Part shown: piece by piece, positions 55,136 through 63,980 of the stretch
How the letters are laid out: each line of letters opens with the position of its first letter
Position numbering within the stretch: the stretch's first letter is position 1
Origin: Cupriavidus sp. D384
GTDB taxonomy: Bacteria > Pseudomonadota > Gammaproteobacteria > Burkholderiales > Burkholderiaceae
Assembly (NCBI RefSeq): GCF_001652915.1
Contig: NZ_BBQI01000050.1
Coordinates: forward strand, 1-64,000
DNA: 64,000 bases
Direction of reading: 5' to 3'
Translations under genes and position numbers: made by a program
The notes under the pieces: generated by a model
Told to the model about the DNA's origin: nothing
Database searches by the model: none
What the model saw: the letters and a program-made list of their open reading frames with translations, nothing else

Positions 55136-55830
55136 GCCAGGCTCCGCGACAGTGCCTGACGCAACAGGTCGGCATCGAGCAATCCCACGCTGCGGCCGGC
55201 GTGCTCGAACAGCGCTTGCGTGTAGCGCGACGAAGCGCGCGTCAGCGTGGCGGGCAGTGGCAGCAGCGCGAGGCGCGGCACGTGCTCGACGCCCGCCACT
55301 TCCGCCACGGGCAGCGCGATGGCATTGCGGCCCTGGCCCAGGACGAGGCAGCGCGTGGTCTGCTGGCCTGCGCCTTCGGGGGCGCCGAACAGCAGCGCCA
55401 GCGACACGCACGTGAGCAGCACCCCGCGTACCGCGGCCACGCCGATCAGGGCGGCGTGGCGCCGGTGCGGCAGCGAATGCACCGGCACGGGCGCGGTGAT
55501 CTCGCCAAGCGCGGCGGTGGGCAGGGCCAGCCATTCATCGCCCACCCGGAAGATCAGCAGCGACTGGGCGGCAGTGCGGTCACGGCCCACGGTGTCCGCG
55601 GTTTCGGCGTTGCCGGCAGTGCTGTCCCACAGGCTGCCGGCGGACAGGGAATCGAGTACCGTCACGGCGGCCTGGGCATAGACCGGGCAGTTGCGGCAGC
55701 GCAGGTGATCGTTGAGCCTGGGGCAGGAGCGGTCGCCGCCGGTGCCGATGCGGCGCCAGCAGTCGTCCACGGTGCCGGCGGCCAGGCCGGGCAACGTGGT
55801 GGGGGCGTGGTGGATGATGGAATCAGCCAT
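55132..55830 (-). CDS. wspD: CheW-like adaptor WspD
   Basis: This 232-residue adaptor couples WspA to WspE. The N-terminal part has four cysteines C24, C36, C45 and C48 (DDCWRR, SCPRL, CRNC), a pattern also kept in Pseudomonas WspD as I recall. The CheW domain covers about residues 90-225 (LLIFRVGDEWLALPTAALGE). It overlaps wspC by eight bases and wspE by four. An N-terminal cysteine cluster could bind a metal or sense redox, but nothing shows this directly. Confidence 0.92.
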   Translation of the reverse strand: MADSIIHHAPTTLPGLAAGTVDDCWRRIGTGGDRSCPRLNDHLRCRNCPVYAQAAVTVLDSLSAGSLWDSTAGNAETADTVGRDRTAAQSLLIFRVGDEWLALPTAALGEITAPVPVHSLPHRRHAALIGVAAVRGVLLTCVSLALLFGAPEGAGQQTTRCLVLGQGRNAIALPVAEVAGVEHVPRLALLPLPATLTRASSRYTQALFEHAGRSVGLLDADLLRQALSRSLA

Positions 55831-57127
55831 GGCTCAGTCGGGCATGACGCTGGGCGCGCTCGCGCAGCCGGTGGGCGCCGGGGGCATCGCCTTCGCTATC
55901 GAGCAAGGCAGCCAGGTGGTAGAGCGCTTCCTCGTGTCCCGGGTCAAGATACACCGCCTTGCGGTAGGCGGCATGTGCATCGGCGATGCGGCCGGCAGCG
56001 TCGTGCAGCACGCCCAGCAGGCACCAGCCGTCGGGCGACGATCCATGACCCGTCAGATACTGCTGGCATGCTGCTGTCGCGGCATCAAGCTCGCCCCGGT
56101 CGGCCATGGCCGAAATCGATGCCAGCGGGTTGTCGGCCGCCGCGCTGGGTGGGTGGGCCGGACCTCCGGCCGACGGCATGCGCGTGGCCCGGGGCGCTGG
56201 CATGGCGGCAGCCGGGGGCGCCTGGCGAACAGACGCTGCGGGTGCTGCGGGTGCCGCGGGCTGCCACGGGCGCGGATACGGTGCGGGCGGCGGCGCGGAC
56301 GTTGGGGCAAGGGCCGGCGCATCCTGCGCAGGACGAAACGCAAAGGCGAGCGGCACCCCGGCACTGGTCAAGCCTTCGCGGGTCAGCAGGCTCGCTTCGG
56401 CCGGCCCCACGAAGATCAGCCCGTGCGCGGCGGTCAGCCGCTGCAGCGTCTGTGCTGCCTGCCGTTGCGTGGCCGGATCGAAGTAGATCAGCAGGTTGCG
56501 GCAGAACACGAAATCGTACGGAGGCTCATTGCCCAGCAGGCCGGGTGACATCAGGTTGCCCTGCAGCAGCCGCACCTGCGCGCGGACCTTGTCCGATAGC
56601 TGGTAGCCGGTGGGTGCCGGGGCGAAATAGCGGTCGCGAAAATCGAGCGGCACGCCGCGAAAGGCGTTGCTGCCATACAGGCCGGCGCGGGCGCGTTCCA
56701 GCGCCCGGGCGCTGACGTCCACCGCATCCACACGGAAGCGGTCGGCGGGCAGGCCCGCATCGAACAGCGCCATGGTGATCGAATACGGCTCCTCGCCAGT
56801 CGAGCACGGCACGCTGAGCACGCGCAGCAGGCGCTCGCCGTCGCCGAACGCGCGGTGGGCGGCAAAGTGGCCCAGCGCCAGCAGGGCCTCGCGGTGGCGG
56901 AAGAACCAGGTCTCGGGCACCACCACGGCTTCGATCAGCGCCTGCAGTTCGTCAGGCACCGCGTGCAGCAGGTTCCAGTAGGCGGCAGGGTCCCGCGCCC
57001 CGACGGCCTGCCGGCGCTCATCTACCGCGCGGGCAATCACGGCCGGCCCGATCGCGGCGGCGTCCAGCCCGATGCGCTCCTTGAGCAAGGCTTCGATCTG
57101 CGTGGGAGGATGGGGCAGATCCGTCAT
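55823..57127 (-). CDS. wspC: CheR-like methyltransferase WspC with TPR tail
   Basis: This 434-residue enzyme methylates glutamates of WspA with SAM, sensitising it. The SAM site includes VLSVPCSTGEEPYSI and FVFCRNLLIYFD. The C-terminal half has a Pro/Ala-rich linker (about 275-350) and a tetratricopeptide repeat region (LASISAMADRGELDAATAAC and WCLLGVLHDAAGRIADAHAA), as in Wsp-type CheR. ATG 57127 overlaps the wspB stop by four bases. The frame is open upstream but that part is inside wspB. Confidence 0.93.
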   Translation of the reverse strand: MTDLPHPPTQIEALLKERIGLDAAAIGPAVIARAVDERRQAVGARDPAAYWNLLHAVPDELQALIEAVVVPETWFFRHREALLALGHFAAHRAFGDGERLLRVLSVPCSTGEEPYSITMALFDAGLPADRFRVDAVDVSARALERARAGLYGSNAFRGVPLDFRDRYFAPAPTGYQLSDKVRAQVRLLQGNLMSPGLLGNEPPYDFVFCRNLLIYFDPATQRQAAQTLQRLTAAHGLIFVGPAEASLLTREGLTSAGVPLAFAFRPAQDAPALAPTSAPPPAPYPRPWQPAAPAAPAASVRQAPPAAAMPAPRATRMPSAGGPAHPPSAAADNPLASISAMADRGELDAATAACQQYLTGHGSSPDGWCLLGVLHDAAGRIADAHAAYRKAVYLDPGHEEALYHLAALLDSEGDAPGAHRLRERAQRHARLSHG

Positions 57128-57597
57128 GCGGGATTTGGCTCCGGAAACAGCAGGGTATGTACGGCGTCGGGCAGCAGGTTGGACACGCGGATCCATTGCA
57201 CGAGCCCCCGGGCGTCCTGGCGCACCGGGCCGAGATAGCGCGCCGGGCCGGGATCGATGCCGCTGTCGGCGAACGATGCCGGATCGCAGCGCAACGTGTC
57301 GGTGGCATATTCCAGCCGCAGCCCCAGCAGGTGCGTTGCGCCATCGGCGGTGCCGGGGCGCCGGTAATGGACCAGCACCGTGCGCGTGCTGGTGCGCGCC
57401 CCGGCGGCCACGCCGGTGGCCAGCGCCGTCACGTCGATCACGGGTACGGTCTGTCCGCGCCTTGTCATCAGCCCGCTGACCCAGGCGGGCGCGCCCGGGA
57501 TCTGCTTGGTGACGGTCAGCGGCAAGACCTCGGCCACTTCGGCGCTATCCAGCGCGTAGTAGTCGGGGCCGATGCGGAACAGCAGGAAGAGCGCCAT
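57124..57597 (-). CDS. wspB: CheW-like adaptor WspB
   Basis: This 157-residue CheW-domain scaffold (LLFRIGPDYYALDSAEVAEV at the start, SGLMTRRGQTVPVIDVTAL in the centre) probably bridges WspA and WspE. It begins 21 bases after the wspA stop and overlaps wspC by four bases. The Wsp operon carries two CheW proteins; this is the shorter, without extra cysteines. Confidence 0.92.
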   Translation of the reverse strand: MALFLLFRIGPDYYALDSAEVAEVLPLTVTKQIPGAPAWVSGLMTRRGQTVPVIDVTALATGVAAGARTSTRTVLVHYRRPGTADGATHLLGLRLEYATDTLRCDPASFADSGIDPGPARYLGPVRQDARGLVQWIRVSNLLPDAVHTLLFPEPNPA

Positions 57598-57618
57598 GGC
57601 GGAAAGCGGCGGGTCCGC

Positions 57619-59238
57619 TCAGACCTTGAAGCGCGACACGCCGCTGCGCAGTTCGTTGGCAACCAGCGTCAGTTCGTCGATGGCCTGGCTTGACTGGCGC
57701 AGCGATTCCACGGTCTGCTGGGCGGCTTCGGACAACTGCATCAGCGCCTGGTTGATCTGCTCGGCGCCGCCGGCCTGGGCCTGCATGCCCTCGTTGACCA
57801 TCTGCACGCGCGGGGCCAGCGACTGCACCTGACCGATGATCTGCGACAGCTGGTCGCCCACCTGCGTCACCTCGGACATGCCGCGCCGCACTTCCTCCGA
57901 GAACTTGTCCATGCCCATCACCCCCGCCGATACGGCGGACTGGATCTCGCGCACAATCTGCTCGATATCGTAGGTGGCCACGGCGGTCTGGTCGGCCAGG
58001 CGGCGGATCTCGGTAGCCACCACCGAGAACCCACGGCCGTACTCGCCGGCCTTCTCGGCCTCGATCGCGGCGTTGAGCGACAGCAGGTTGGTCTGGTCGG
58101 CCACCCGGGCGATGGTGGTCACCACCTGGTTGATATTGCCGGCCTTCTCGTTGAGCGTAGCCAGCCGGGCGTTGACCGACCCGGCGGCATCCATCACGTG
58201 GTGCATGGTGGTTTCCATGCGCGACAGCCCCACCTGGCCCGTGCCCGCCAGGCCGGCGGTCTGTTCGGCCGCGTGCGAGACCTCGTTCATGGTGCGGACC
58301 AGATCGCGCGAGGTGGCCGCGATTTCGCGCGACGTGGCGCCGATCTGCGTGGTGGTGGCGGCCGTCTCGGTGGCGGTGGCCTGCTGCTGGCGGGCCGTGG
58401 CGGCAATCTCGTTGACGGAAGTCGTGACCTGGATGGCCGAGCGCTGGGCCTGGCCCACCAGCGAGGTCAGCTCGCCGGCCATCTGGTTGAAGCCTGCCTC
58501 CACGGCCTGGAATTCGTCGCGGCGGTTCAGCGTCATGCGCTGGCGCAGATCGCCGCCGCGCATGGTGCCCAGCAGGGAAACGATCGAACGCATCGGGCCG
58601 TTGATCGCCCGCAGCAGCAGGTAGCCGCAGACCAGGGCGGCCAGTACGGCGATGGCCAGCGCCACCTCGATGCTGGTCTTGGCGGCGCTGACCGAGTCGA
58701 CGATGCCCGCGGCGGCGCGGTCGTTGACGGCGCCGTTGTCGTCTACCAGGTCCTGCAGCGCCTTGCGGCCGTCAGCCCAGAGGTCATGGGCGCTGCTGCG
58801 CAGGGTGGCTTCGGCGGTGGCCGTGTCGCGCCAGCGTGTGGGGTCCAGGTAGGGTTGGGCCGCCTGCTCGTATCTGGCACGAATATCGAGGAACGCCTTG
58901 AAACGGTTGCGATCAGCCTCGCGCTGGATCGAGTCGGCATATTGTTTCTGGAGCTTGTCCAGCCGGCGCGTGGCCTCTTCGGTCTGGGACAGCAGCCTGG
59001 AGCGCTGGGCCAGGTCGGACGCCGTCACGGTCTGCCAGGCCAGCACGTAGATCTCGCCCCAGACGCCGCGCATGCCGGCACTGTAGTTCAGGCCGGGCAG
59101 CGCGTCGGTGCGCATGACAGTGGTTTCATGCTCGATGGCGGACAGCCGGTTGTAGGCAGCCGCGCTCATCAGCGTCATGACCAGCAGGATGAAGGTGAAG
59201 CTTGCCAGGATGCGCGTGCGGATGGTCCAGTGGTTCAC
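57619..59238 (-). CDS. wspA: Methyl-accepting receptor WspA
   Basis: This is the 539-residue membrane receptor of the Wsp pathway, which responds to surface growth. It has a first helix (about residues 8-28), a four-helix-bundle periplasmic part, a second helix (about 190-210), a HAMP domain and the signalling hairpin ([20 protein letters not shown], then [14 protein letters not shown]). Start GTG 59238 fits the first helix; the open frame extends 50 codons upstream with an implausible lead. The ribosome site is weak. It is the first gene of the operon; its promoter lies in the 262-base gap shared with the GGDEF-EAL gene. Confidence 0.94.
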   Translation of the reverse strand: MNHWTIRTRILASFTFILLVMTLMSAAAYNRLSAIEHETTVMRTDALPGLNYSAGMRGVWGEIYVLAWQTVTASDLAQRSRLLSQTEEATRRLDKLQKQYADSIQREADRNRFKAFLDIRARYEQAAQPYLDPTRWRDTATAEATLRSSAHDLWADGRKALQDLVDDNGAVNDRAAAGIVDSVSAAKTSIEVALAIAVLAALVCGYLLLRAINGPMRSIVSLLGTMRGGDLRQRMTLNRRDEFQAVEAGFNQMAGELTSLVGQAQRSAIQVTTSVNEIAATARQQQATATETAATTTQIGATSREIAATSRDLVRTMNEVSHAAEQTAGLAGTGQVGLSRMETTMHHVMDAAGSVNARLATLNEKAGNINQVVTTIARVADQTNLLSLNAAIEAEKAGEYGRGFSVVATEIRRLADQTAVATYDIEQIVREIQSAVSAGVMGMDKFSEEVRRGMSEVTQVGDQLSQIIGQVQSLAPRVQMVNEGMQAQAGGAEQINQALMQLSEAAQQTVESLRQSSQAIDELTLVANELRSGVSRFKV

Positions 59239-59500
59239 GGTCGATGGAGTCTCTCGTTGGGCGGACGGCCGCGGCCGGCGGGACCAGCGGGGGCCGTCTG
59301 CCAGGACCCCCACTCGAATAGGGGGTATCCCTCGAACGGGTGGTAGGCGTTTGCGGCGTAGGGTACTGTAACGTCCGGGCCATTTCAACGGTCGACGGCT
59401 TCCCGCCAGCCAGCGCCGTTGCGCCGCGGCGGCGCCAATTTGAAGCCCTTGCTTTTTTCAAAGTTTTCGTCACACTTGCCAGATAGCTTGAGCGGGGAAA

Positions 59501-60853
59501 ATGTTCATCACAACTGATAGGGCAGGGATGGTGGCCAAGTCGGAGGCACAGGTGACTGGCGCCTTGCCGCCGGCGGATCTGGATCCGCTGACCGGCGTGG
59601 TCGTCCGCCAGGCATTCTTGAAGCGGGTCGAGGCGCGTCTGCATGGCGAGACGACGCCCCGCTTTGCCTTGTTGCTGGTGGGTGTCGACGATTTCCGCGC
59701 GTTCAATGACATGCACGGCCACCTGGAAGGCGATGCCGTGCTCCAGCAAGTGGCCCGCCGCCTGCGCGACGCCTCGCCGCGCGATGCCGTGGTTGGCCGG
59801 GTGGGGGGCGACGAGTTCGGCGTGCTGCTGACCTCCATTTCAGACCCCACATTGGTGCGCCACGTCAGCGCGGCCATCCTGTCGATGCTGTCGGCCCCCT
59901 ACGAGCTGAATGGCAACCGCCATCACGTGCTGGCGAGCCTGGGCGCCTGCGTGATGCCCGCCGGCGGCGATTCCACGGCCGACGTGCTGGCGGCAGCCAG
60001 CCTGGCGCTGGCCCGGGCCAAGCACGACGGCGGCCGGACCATCCGTTTTTTCAAGCCGCAGATGCGTACCGACGTGACGACGCGCCTGTCGCTCGTCCAG
60101 GCCCTGCGCGAAGCCTACGCCCAACGCCAGTTCGAATTGCTCTACCAGCCGCAGGTGGATCTGCGCGATGGCCGCGTGGTGGGTGCCGAGGCGCTGATGC
60201 GCTGGCGCCATCCCACGCTGGGCCTCCTGACCCCGGCGGCGTTCATCGATGCCCTGGCCGCCAGCAGCGTGGCCGCCGACGTGGGCATGTGGCTGCTGCA
60301 CACGGCCTGCGCGCAGGCGCGGGCGTGGTCGCTGACCTTCCCCGACGCGCCGCGCGTGGCCATCAACCTGTTTGCCGCCCAACTGGCCGAAAGCCGCCTG
60401 CTGACCGAGGTGCGCCACGTGCTGCGCGCGCTGGAACTGCCGCCGGACCGGCTGGAGATCGAGATCACCGAGACCATCGCGCTGCAACAGGGCGACGAGG
60501 TGTCAGACCAGCTGCAGGCATTGCGCCGCGATGGCGTGACGCTGACCTGCGACGATTTCGGTACCGGCTATGCCTCGCTGAGTTTCCTGAAGACGTTCCC
60601 GGTGGACCGGCTCAAGATCGACCAGTCGTTCATCCGCAACGTTACGCAGGACAGCGTGGATGCCGCCATCGTCCGTTCGGTGATCAATGTCGGCCAGAGC
60701 CTGCGGATCGGCGTGGTGGCCGAGGGCGTGGAAACGGTGGAACAGCGCGACTTCCTGCTGGGCAACGGCTGTATCGAGGCCCAGGGTTACCTGTACGGCA
60801 GGCCGATGCCGGCAGACCGCCTGACCGATTTCCTGCGCAACCAGCCGCGTTGA
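59501..60853 (+). CDS. Bifunctional GGDEF-EAL protein
   Basis: This 450-residue cytoplasmic protein has a GGDEF domain with intact GGDEF (102-106) and an EAL domain with E-A-L (230-232). The EAL signatures (IEITET, DDFGTGYASL, KIDQSF, AEGVET) look complete, so phosphodiesterase activity is likely. There is no RxxD at the usual inhibitory position before GGDEF. The GGDEF half may make c-di-GMP or only regulate the EAL half by binding GTP. It diverges from wspA; no ribosome site stands out beyond GGGG. Confidence 0.9.
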   Translation: MFITTDRAGMVAKSEAQVTGALPPADLDPLTGVVVRQAFLKRVEARLHGETTPRFALLLVGVDDFRAFNDMHGHLEGDAVLQQVARRLRDASPRDAVVGRVGGDEFGVLLTSISDPTLVRHVSAAILSMLSAPYELNGNRHHVLASLGACVMPAGGDSTADVLAAASLALARAKHDGGRTIRFFKPQMRTDVTTRLSLVQALREAYAQRQFELLYQPQVDLRDGRVVGAEALMRWRHPTLGLLTPAAFIDALAASSVAADVGMWLLHTACAQARAWSLTFPDAPRVAINLFAAQLAESRLLTEVRHVLRALELPPDRLEIEITETIALQQGDEVSDQLQALRRDGVTLTCDDFGTGYASLSFLKTFPVDRLKIDQSFIRNVTQDSVDAAIVRSVINVGQSLRIGVVAEGVETVEQRDFLLGNGCIEAQGYLYGRPMPADRLTDFLRNQPR

Positions 60854-60883
60854 ATTCCGGCGGCTGGCGCTGACCCCCCTGTC

Positions 60884-60906
60884 CCGATGCTGCAATGCAG
60901 CATCGG
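60884..60906. other. Hairpin between GGDEF-EAL and FecR-like genes
   Basis: CCGATGCTG and CAGCATCGG flank CAATG, a nine-bp stem. A second pair, CCAGCCGC/GCGGCTGG at 60841-60867, spans the stop codon. No T-run follows either. The gap to 61137 contains nothing else I can name. Confidence 0.4.
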
Positions 60907-61137
60907 CTGCAACCGGGCTGTCGGGCTGTCAGGCTGGCGCCGATCCGCGCGTATTTCCCCCATCTGCAAGACTTGTATCCACCTTTGTCCCGCACGCCAG
61001 CGTGAGACGGCGGGGAAATATGTGCTTACAAAGTCCGGTACACAGCCCGGTCGCTACGCCGTTATCCGATATACGGTGGCAGCGGGTGCATGCCGCCAAG
61101 GTCGCCGGCATGGCCCACCGGAATCAGGTATTCGATC

Positions 61138-63810
61138 ATGCAATCCCGTCATCGCTTCGCGTTCGTGCCAGCCGCCATCGGCCTGGCTGCCGCCCTCTGT
61201 GTCCAGGTGAACGCCCGTGCACAGGACTACAACCCCGGCGCCCCCGGCATGCCTCCCGGCTATATCCAGCAGGATCCTGGCGATGCCAACGTGCTGGGCG
61301 ATCCGTCCGCGATGGTGGCAGATCCGCCCTCGCGTATCGCCACGGTGACCGAAATGGCCGGCGGCCTCAGTTTTGCGCCCGCCGGCTCGGACGAATGGGC
61401 GGCCGTGGGCCTGAACCGGCCGATCACGACCGGTGACCGGCTGTGGGTAGACCCGGGCGGCCGGGCGGAACTGCACGCGGGCACCACGGCCGTGCGGCTG
61501 GGGGGCGGTACCGCCGCGACGATCCTGAACCTTGACGACCGCGCGACCCAGGTGAAGCTGACCCAGGGCACGCTGCAACTGCGCGTGCGGGCGCTGCCGG
61601 CCGACCAGCAGGTCGAGGTGGATACGCCGAACCTGGCATTCGTGCCGCGCGAGCCGGGCGACTACCGGATCGACGTGTCGCCCGACGGCACATCCACGCT
61701 GGTGTCGATGCGTCATGGCAGCGCCGTGCTGTATGGCGATACCCGCTCGATCGAACTGGGTCGCGGGCAGCGCATGCGGTTTACGGGCACCGACCTGGCC
61801 GACGCAGGCCCGGGCAACTATCCGCCGCCCGACAGCTTCGACCAGTGGACCGCGGCCCGCGATGCCCGAGAGGATGCGTCGCCGTCCGCGCGCTATGTAC
61901 CGCCCGACATGACCGGCTATACCGCGCTGGATGACTACGGCGACTGGCAGCAGGACCCCGGCTATGGCGCCGTGTGGTTTCCGCGCGAAGTGTCGGCGGG
62001 CTGGGCGCCGTACAGCACGGGCCACTGGGCCTGGGTGGCGCCGTGGGGCTGGACCTGGATCGACGACGCGCCGTGGGGCTTCGCGCCGTCGCACTACGGG
62101 CGCTGGGCCTACTTCGGCAGCCGCTGGGGCTGGGTGCCGGGCCCGGTGGCGGTGCGGCCGTGCTATGCACCGGCCGTGGTCGGCTTTGTCGGCAGCGCCA
62201 GCATCCGCATTGGCGGTGGCCCGGGCGTGGCCTGGTATCCGCTGGGGCCGCGCGACGTCTACCGGCCGGTTTACCGCGCCAGCCCGCGCTATGTCACGCG
62301 TATCAACAACTTCCCCGTGAACAACACGTGGATGCGGGGCGGTGACCGCGACCGCTGGATGAACCGCAATGTGCCGGGCGCGATCACGGGCATGCCGTCG
62401 CGCAATTTCGTGGAGGGGCGGCCCGTTCCGCGTGGCAGCCATCGCGACGAATGGCGCCAGCTCCCGGCAGGCGAGGGGCGTGGCGGCCCGATCATGGGGC
62501 CGGTGAAGTCCAGCCTGATCGGTGGCGCGCGGCCGCAAGGACTGCCGCCAATGGCACGGCAGGGCTTCGAACGCCAGGCCATTGCCGCGCACCCGCCTGG
62601 GCGAGTTGGCGCCGACGACCTGGCCCGCCGCTTTGCACGCGAAGGCGGCACCGGTGGCGCCGGGCCGGCGTGGCATGGGCCGGCGGCTGGCGCGGACAAC
62701 CGCCGGCAGGGCCAGCCAGGCCAGCCGGGTAGGGACAATGCGCGGCGCGGCCCGCAGCCGGCGCAGGCCTGGCAACCGGACGTACGCATGAGCCAGGCGG
62801 CGCAGCTAGGCCGTGGGCCGGGCCAGCGGCCCGACGGGCTGCGCAGCGGGGTGTCGGATGCCCAGCGCCAGCAGTTCGAGCAGCAGCGTGACCAGCAGCG
62901 CCAGATGCACGATCAGCAACGGCAGATGCAGGACCAGCAGCGCCTGTCCACGGACAACCAGCGGCAGCAACAACAGGCGCTGCAACGCCAGATGCAGGAT
63001 CAACAGCGTCAGATGCAGGATCAGCAGCGGCAATCGCAGGATCAGCAGCGTCGCCAGCAGTTCGACCAGCAGCGCGCCCAGCAGGAGCGGCAGCAGCAGG
63101 ACGTCCAGCGCCAGGCACAGGAACGCCAGCATCAGTTCGACCAGCAGCGCGCCCAGCAGGAGCGCCAGCAGCAGGACGTCCAGCGCCAGGCACAGGAACG
63201 CCAGCATCAGTTCGATCAGCAGCGCGCGCAGCAGGAGCGGCAGCAGCAGGACGTCCAGCGCCAGGCACAGGAACGCCAGCGTCAGTTCGACCAGCAGCGC
63301 GCGCAGCAGGAGCGCCAGCAGCAGGACGTCCAGCGCCAGGCACAGGAACGCCAGCGTCAGTTCGACCAGCAGCGCGCGCAGCAGGAGCGGCAGCAGCAGG
63401 ACATGCAGCGTCAGGCCCAGGAACAGCAGCGCCAGCAGATGGAGCAGCAACGCCAGCAGGCCGCACAACGTCAGCAACTGGAGCAGGCACGCCAGTTCCA
63501 GGAACAGCAGCGTCAGCAGTTCGAACAGCAGCGGCAGCAGGCGATGCAACGCCAGCAGATGGAGCAGCAGCGTCAGGCCCAGGAACAGCAGCGGCGCGCG
63601 CAGGAGCAACAGCAACAGATGCAGCAGCAACAGCGGCAGGCGCAGGACCAGCAGCGTCAGTTCCAGGAACAGCAGCGCCAGCAGCAGGACCGTCAACGGC
63701 AGTTCCAGGAGCAGCAGCGCCAGCAACAACAGCAGCAGCAACAGCAACGGGCGCAGCAGGAGCAGGCGCGACATGGGCAGCAGCAGGCGCGTAACGACGA
63801 CCGGCGCTGA
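61138..63810 (+). CDS. FecR-domain secreted protein with a Gln-rich repetitive tail
   Basis: This is an 890-residue exported protein. A signal peptide (about 1-29, ending ARA) is followed by a FecR-like beta domain (about 70-215; LSFAPAGSDEWAAVGLNRP, TGDRLWVDPGGRAELHAG) and a tryptophan-rich region with repeated W-G-W (HWAWVAPWGWTWIDDAPWGF, exactly 20 residues). From residue about 565 it is a very long Gln/Arg/Ala helix-prone tail. Residues 642-766 are five 25-residue repeats (FDQQRAQQERQQQDVQRQAQ, then ERQHQ). The ATG at 61138 has a weak AGGT site. Function is unknown; the tail should be a coiled coil. Confidence 0.85.
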   Translation: MQSRHRFAFVPAAIGLAAALCVQVNARAQDYNPGAPGMPPGYIQQDPGDANVLGDPSAMVADPPSRIATVTEMAGGLSFAPAGSDEWAAVGLNRPITTGDRLWVDPGGRAELHAGTTAVRLGGGTAATILNLDDRATQVKLTQGTLQLRVRALPADQQVEVDTPNLAFVPREPGDYRIDVSPDGTSTLVSMRHGSAVLYGDTRSIELGRGQRMRFTGTDLADAGPGNYPPPDSFDQWTAARDAREDASPSARYVPPDMTGYTALDDYGDWQQDPGYGAVWFPREVSAGWAPYSTGHWAWVAPWGWTWIDDAPWGFAPSHYGRWAYFGSRWGWVPGPVAVRPCYAPAVVGFVGSASIRIGGGPGVAWYPLGPRDVYRPVYRASPRYVTRINNFPVNNTWMRGGDRDRWMNRNVPGAITGMPSRNFVEGRPVPRGSHRDEWRQLPAGEGRGGPIMGPVKSSLIGGARPQGLPPMARQGFERQAIAAHPPGRVGADDLARRFAREGGTGGAGPAWHGPAAGADNRRQGQPGQPGRDNARRGPQPAQAWQPDVRMSQAAQLGRGPGQRPDGLRSGVSDAQRQQFEQQRDQQRQMHDQQRQMQDQQRLSTDNQRQQQQALQRQMQDQQRQMQDQQRQSQDQQRRQQFDQQRAQQERQQQDVQRQAQERQHQFDQQRAQQERQQQDVQRQAQERQHQFDQQRAQQERQQQDVQRQAQERQRQFDQQRAQQERQQQDVQRQAQERQRQFDQQRAQQERQQQDMQRQAQEQQRQQMEQQRQQAAQRQQLEQARQFQEQQRQQFEQQRQQAMQRQQMEQQRQAQEQQRRAQEQQQQMQQQQRQAQDQQRQFQEQQRQQQDRQRQFQEQQRQQQQQQQQQRAQQEQARHGQQQARNDDRR
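63061..63435 (+). repeat. 75-bp tandem repeat, five copies, inside the Gln-rich tail
   Basis: Five in-frame copies begin at 63061, 63136, 63211, 63286 and 63361. The first four are nearly identical and the fifth is degenerate. The period is 25 residues. The surrounding tail has more irregular CAG-rich repeats. The nearly identical copies suggest recent expansion. Confidence 0.92.
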
Positions 63811-63831
63811 TCCCCGCAGGCGGTAAAGACA

Positions 63832-63860
63832 AAGGGCGTCCGGTTGTGCCGGACGCCCTT
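63832..63860 (+). terminator. Rho-independent-type terminator after the FecR-like gene
   Basis: AAGGGCGTCCGG and CCGGACGCCCTT form a 12-bp stem with a five-base loop; CGTTTCTCTC follows, so the T-rich tail is weak. Confidence 0.75.
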
Positions 63861-63939
63861 CGTTTCTCTCCACTTACGCTTTTTTCAGACTGCTACGTCA
63901 GTGCTGGCTTGCCCGCCAGCCGGGTACAGCCCCCTCCGC

Positions 63940-63963
63940 CTCTCTCTCTCTCTCTCTCTCTCT
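63940..63963. repeat. (TC)11 simple sequence repeat
   Basis: Eleven TC units run from 63941 to 63962 between the FecR-like terminator and the end of the next minus-strand gene. It is outside any known frame. It could lie in a 3' region or affect expression. Confidence 0.85.
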
Positions 63964-63980
63964 TCGGTTCTGCTGCGTCC

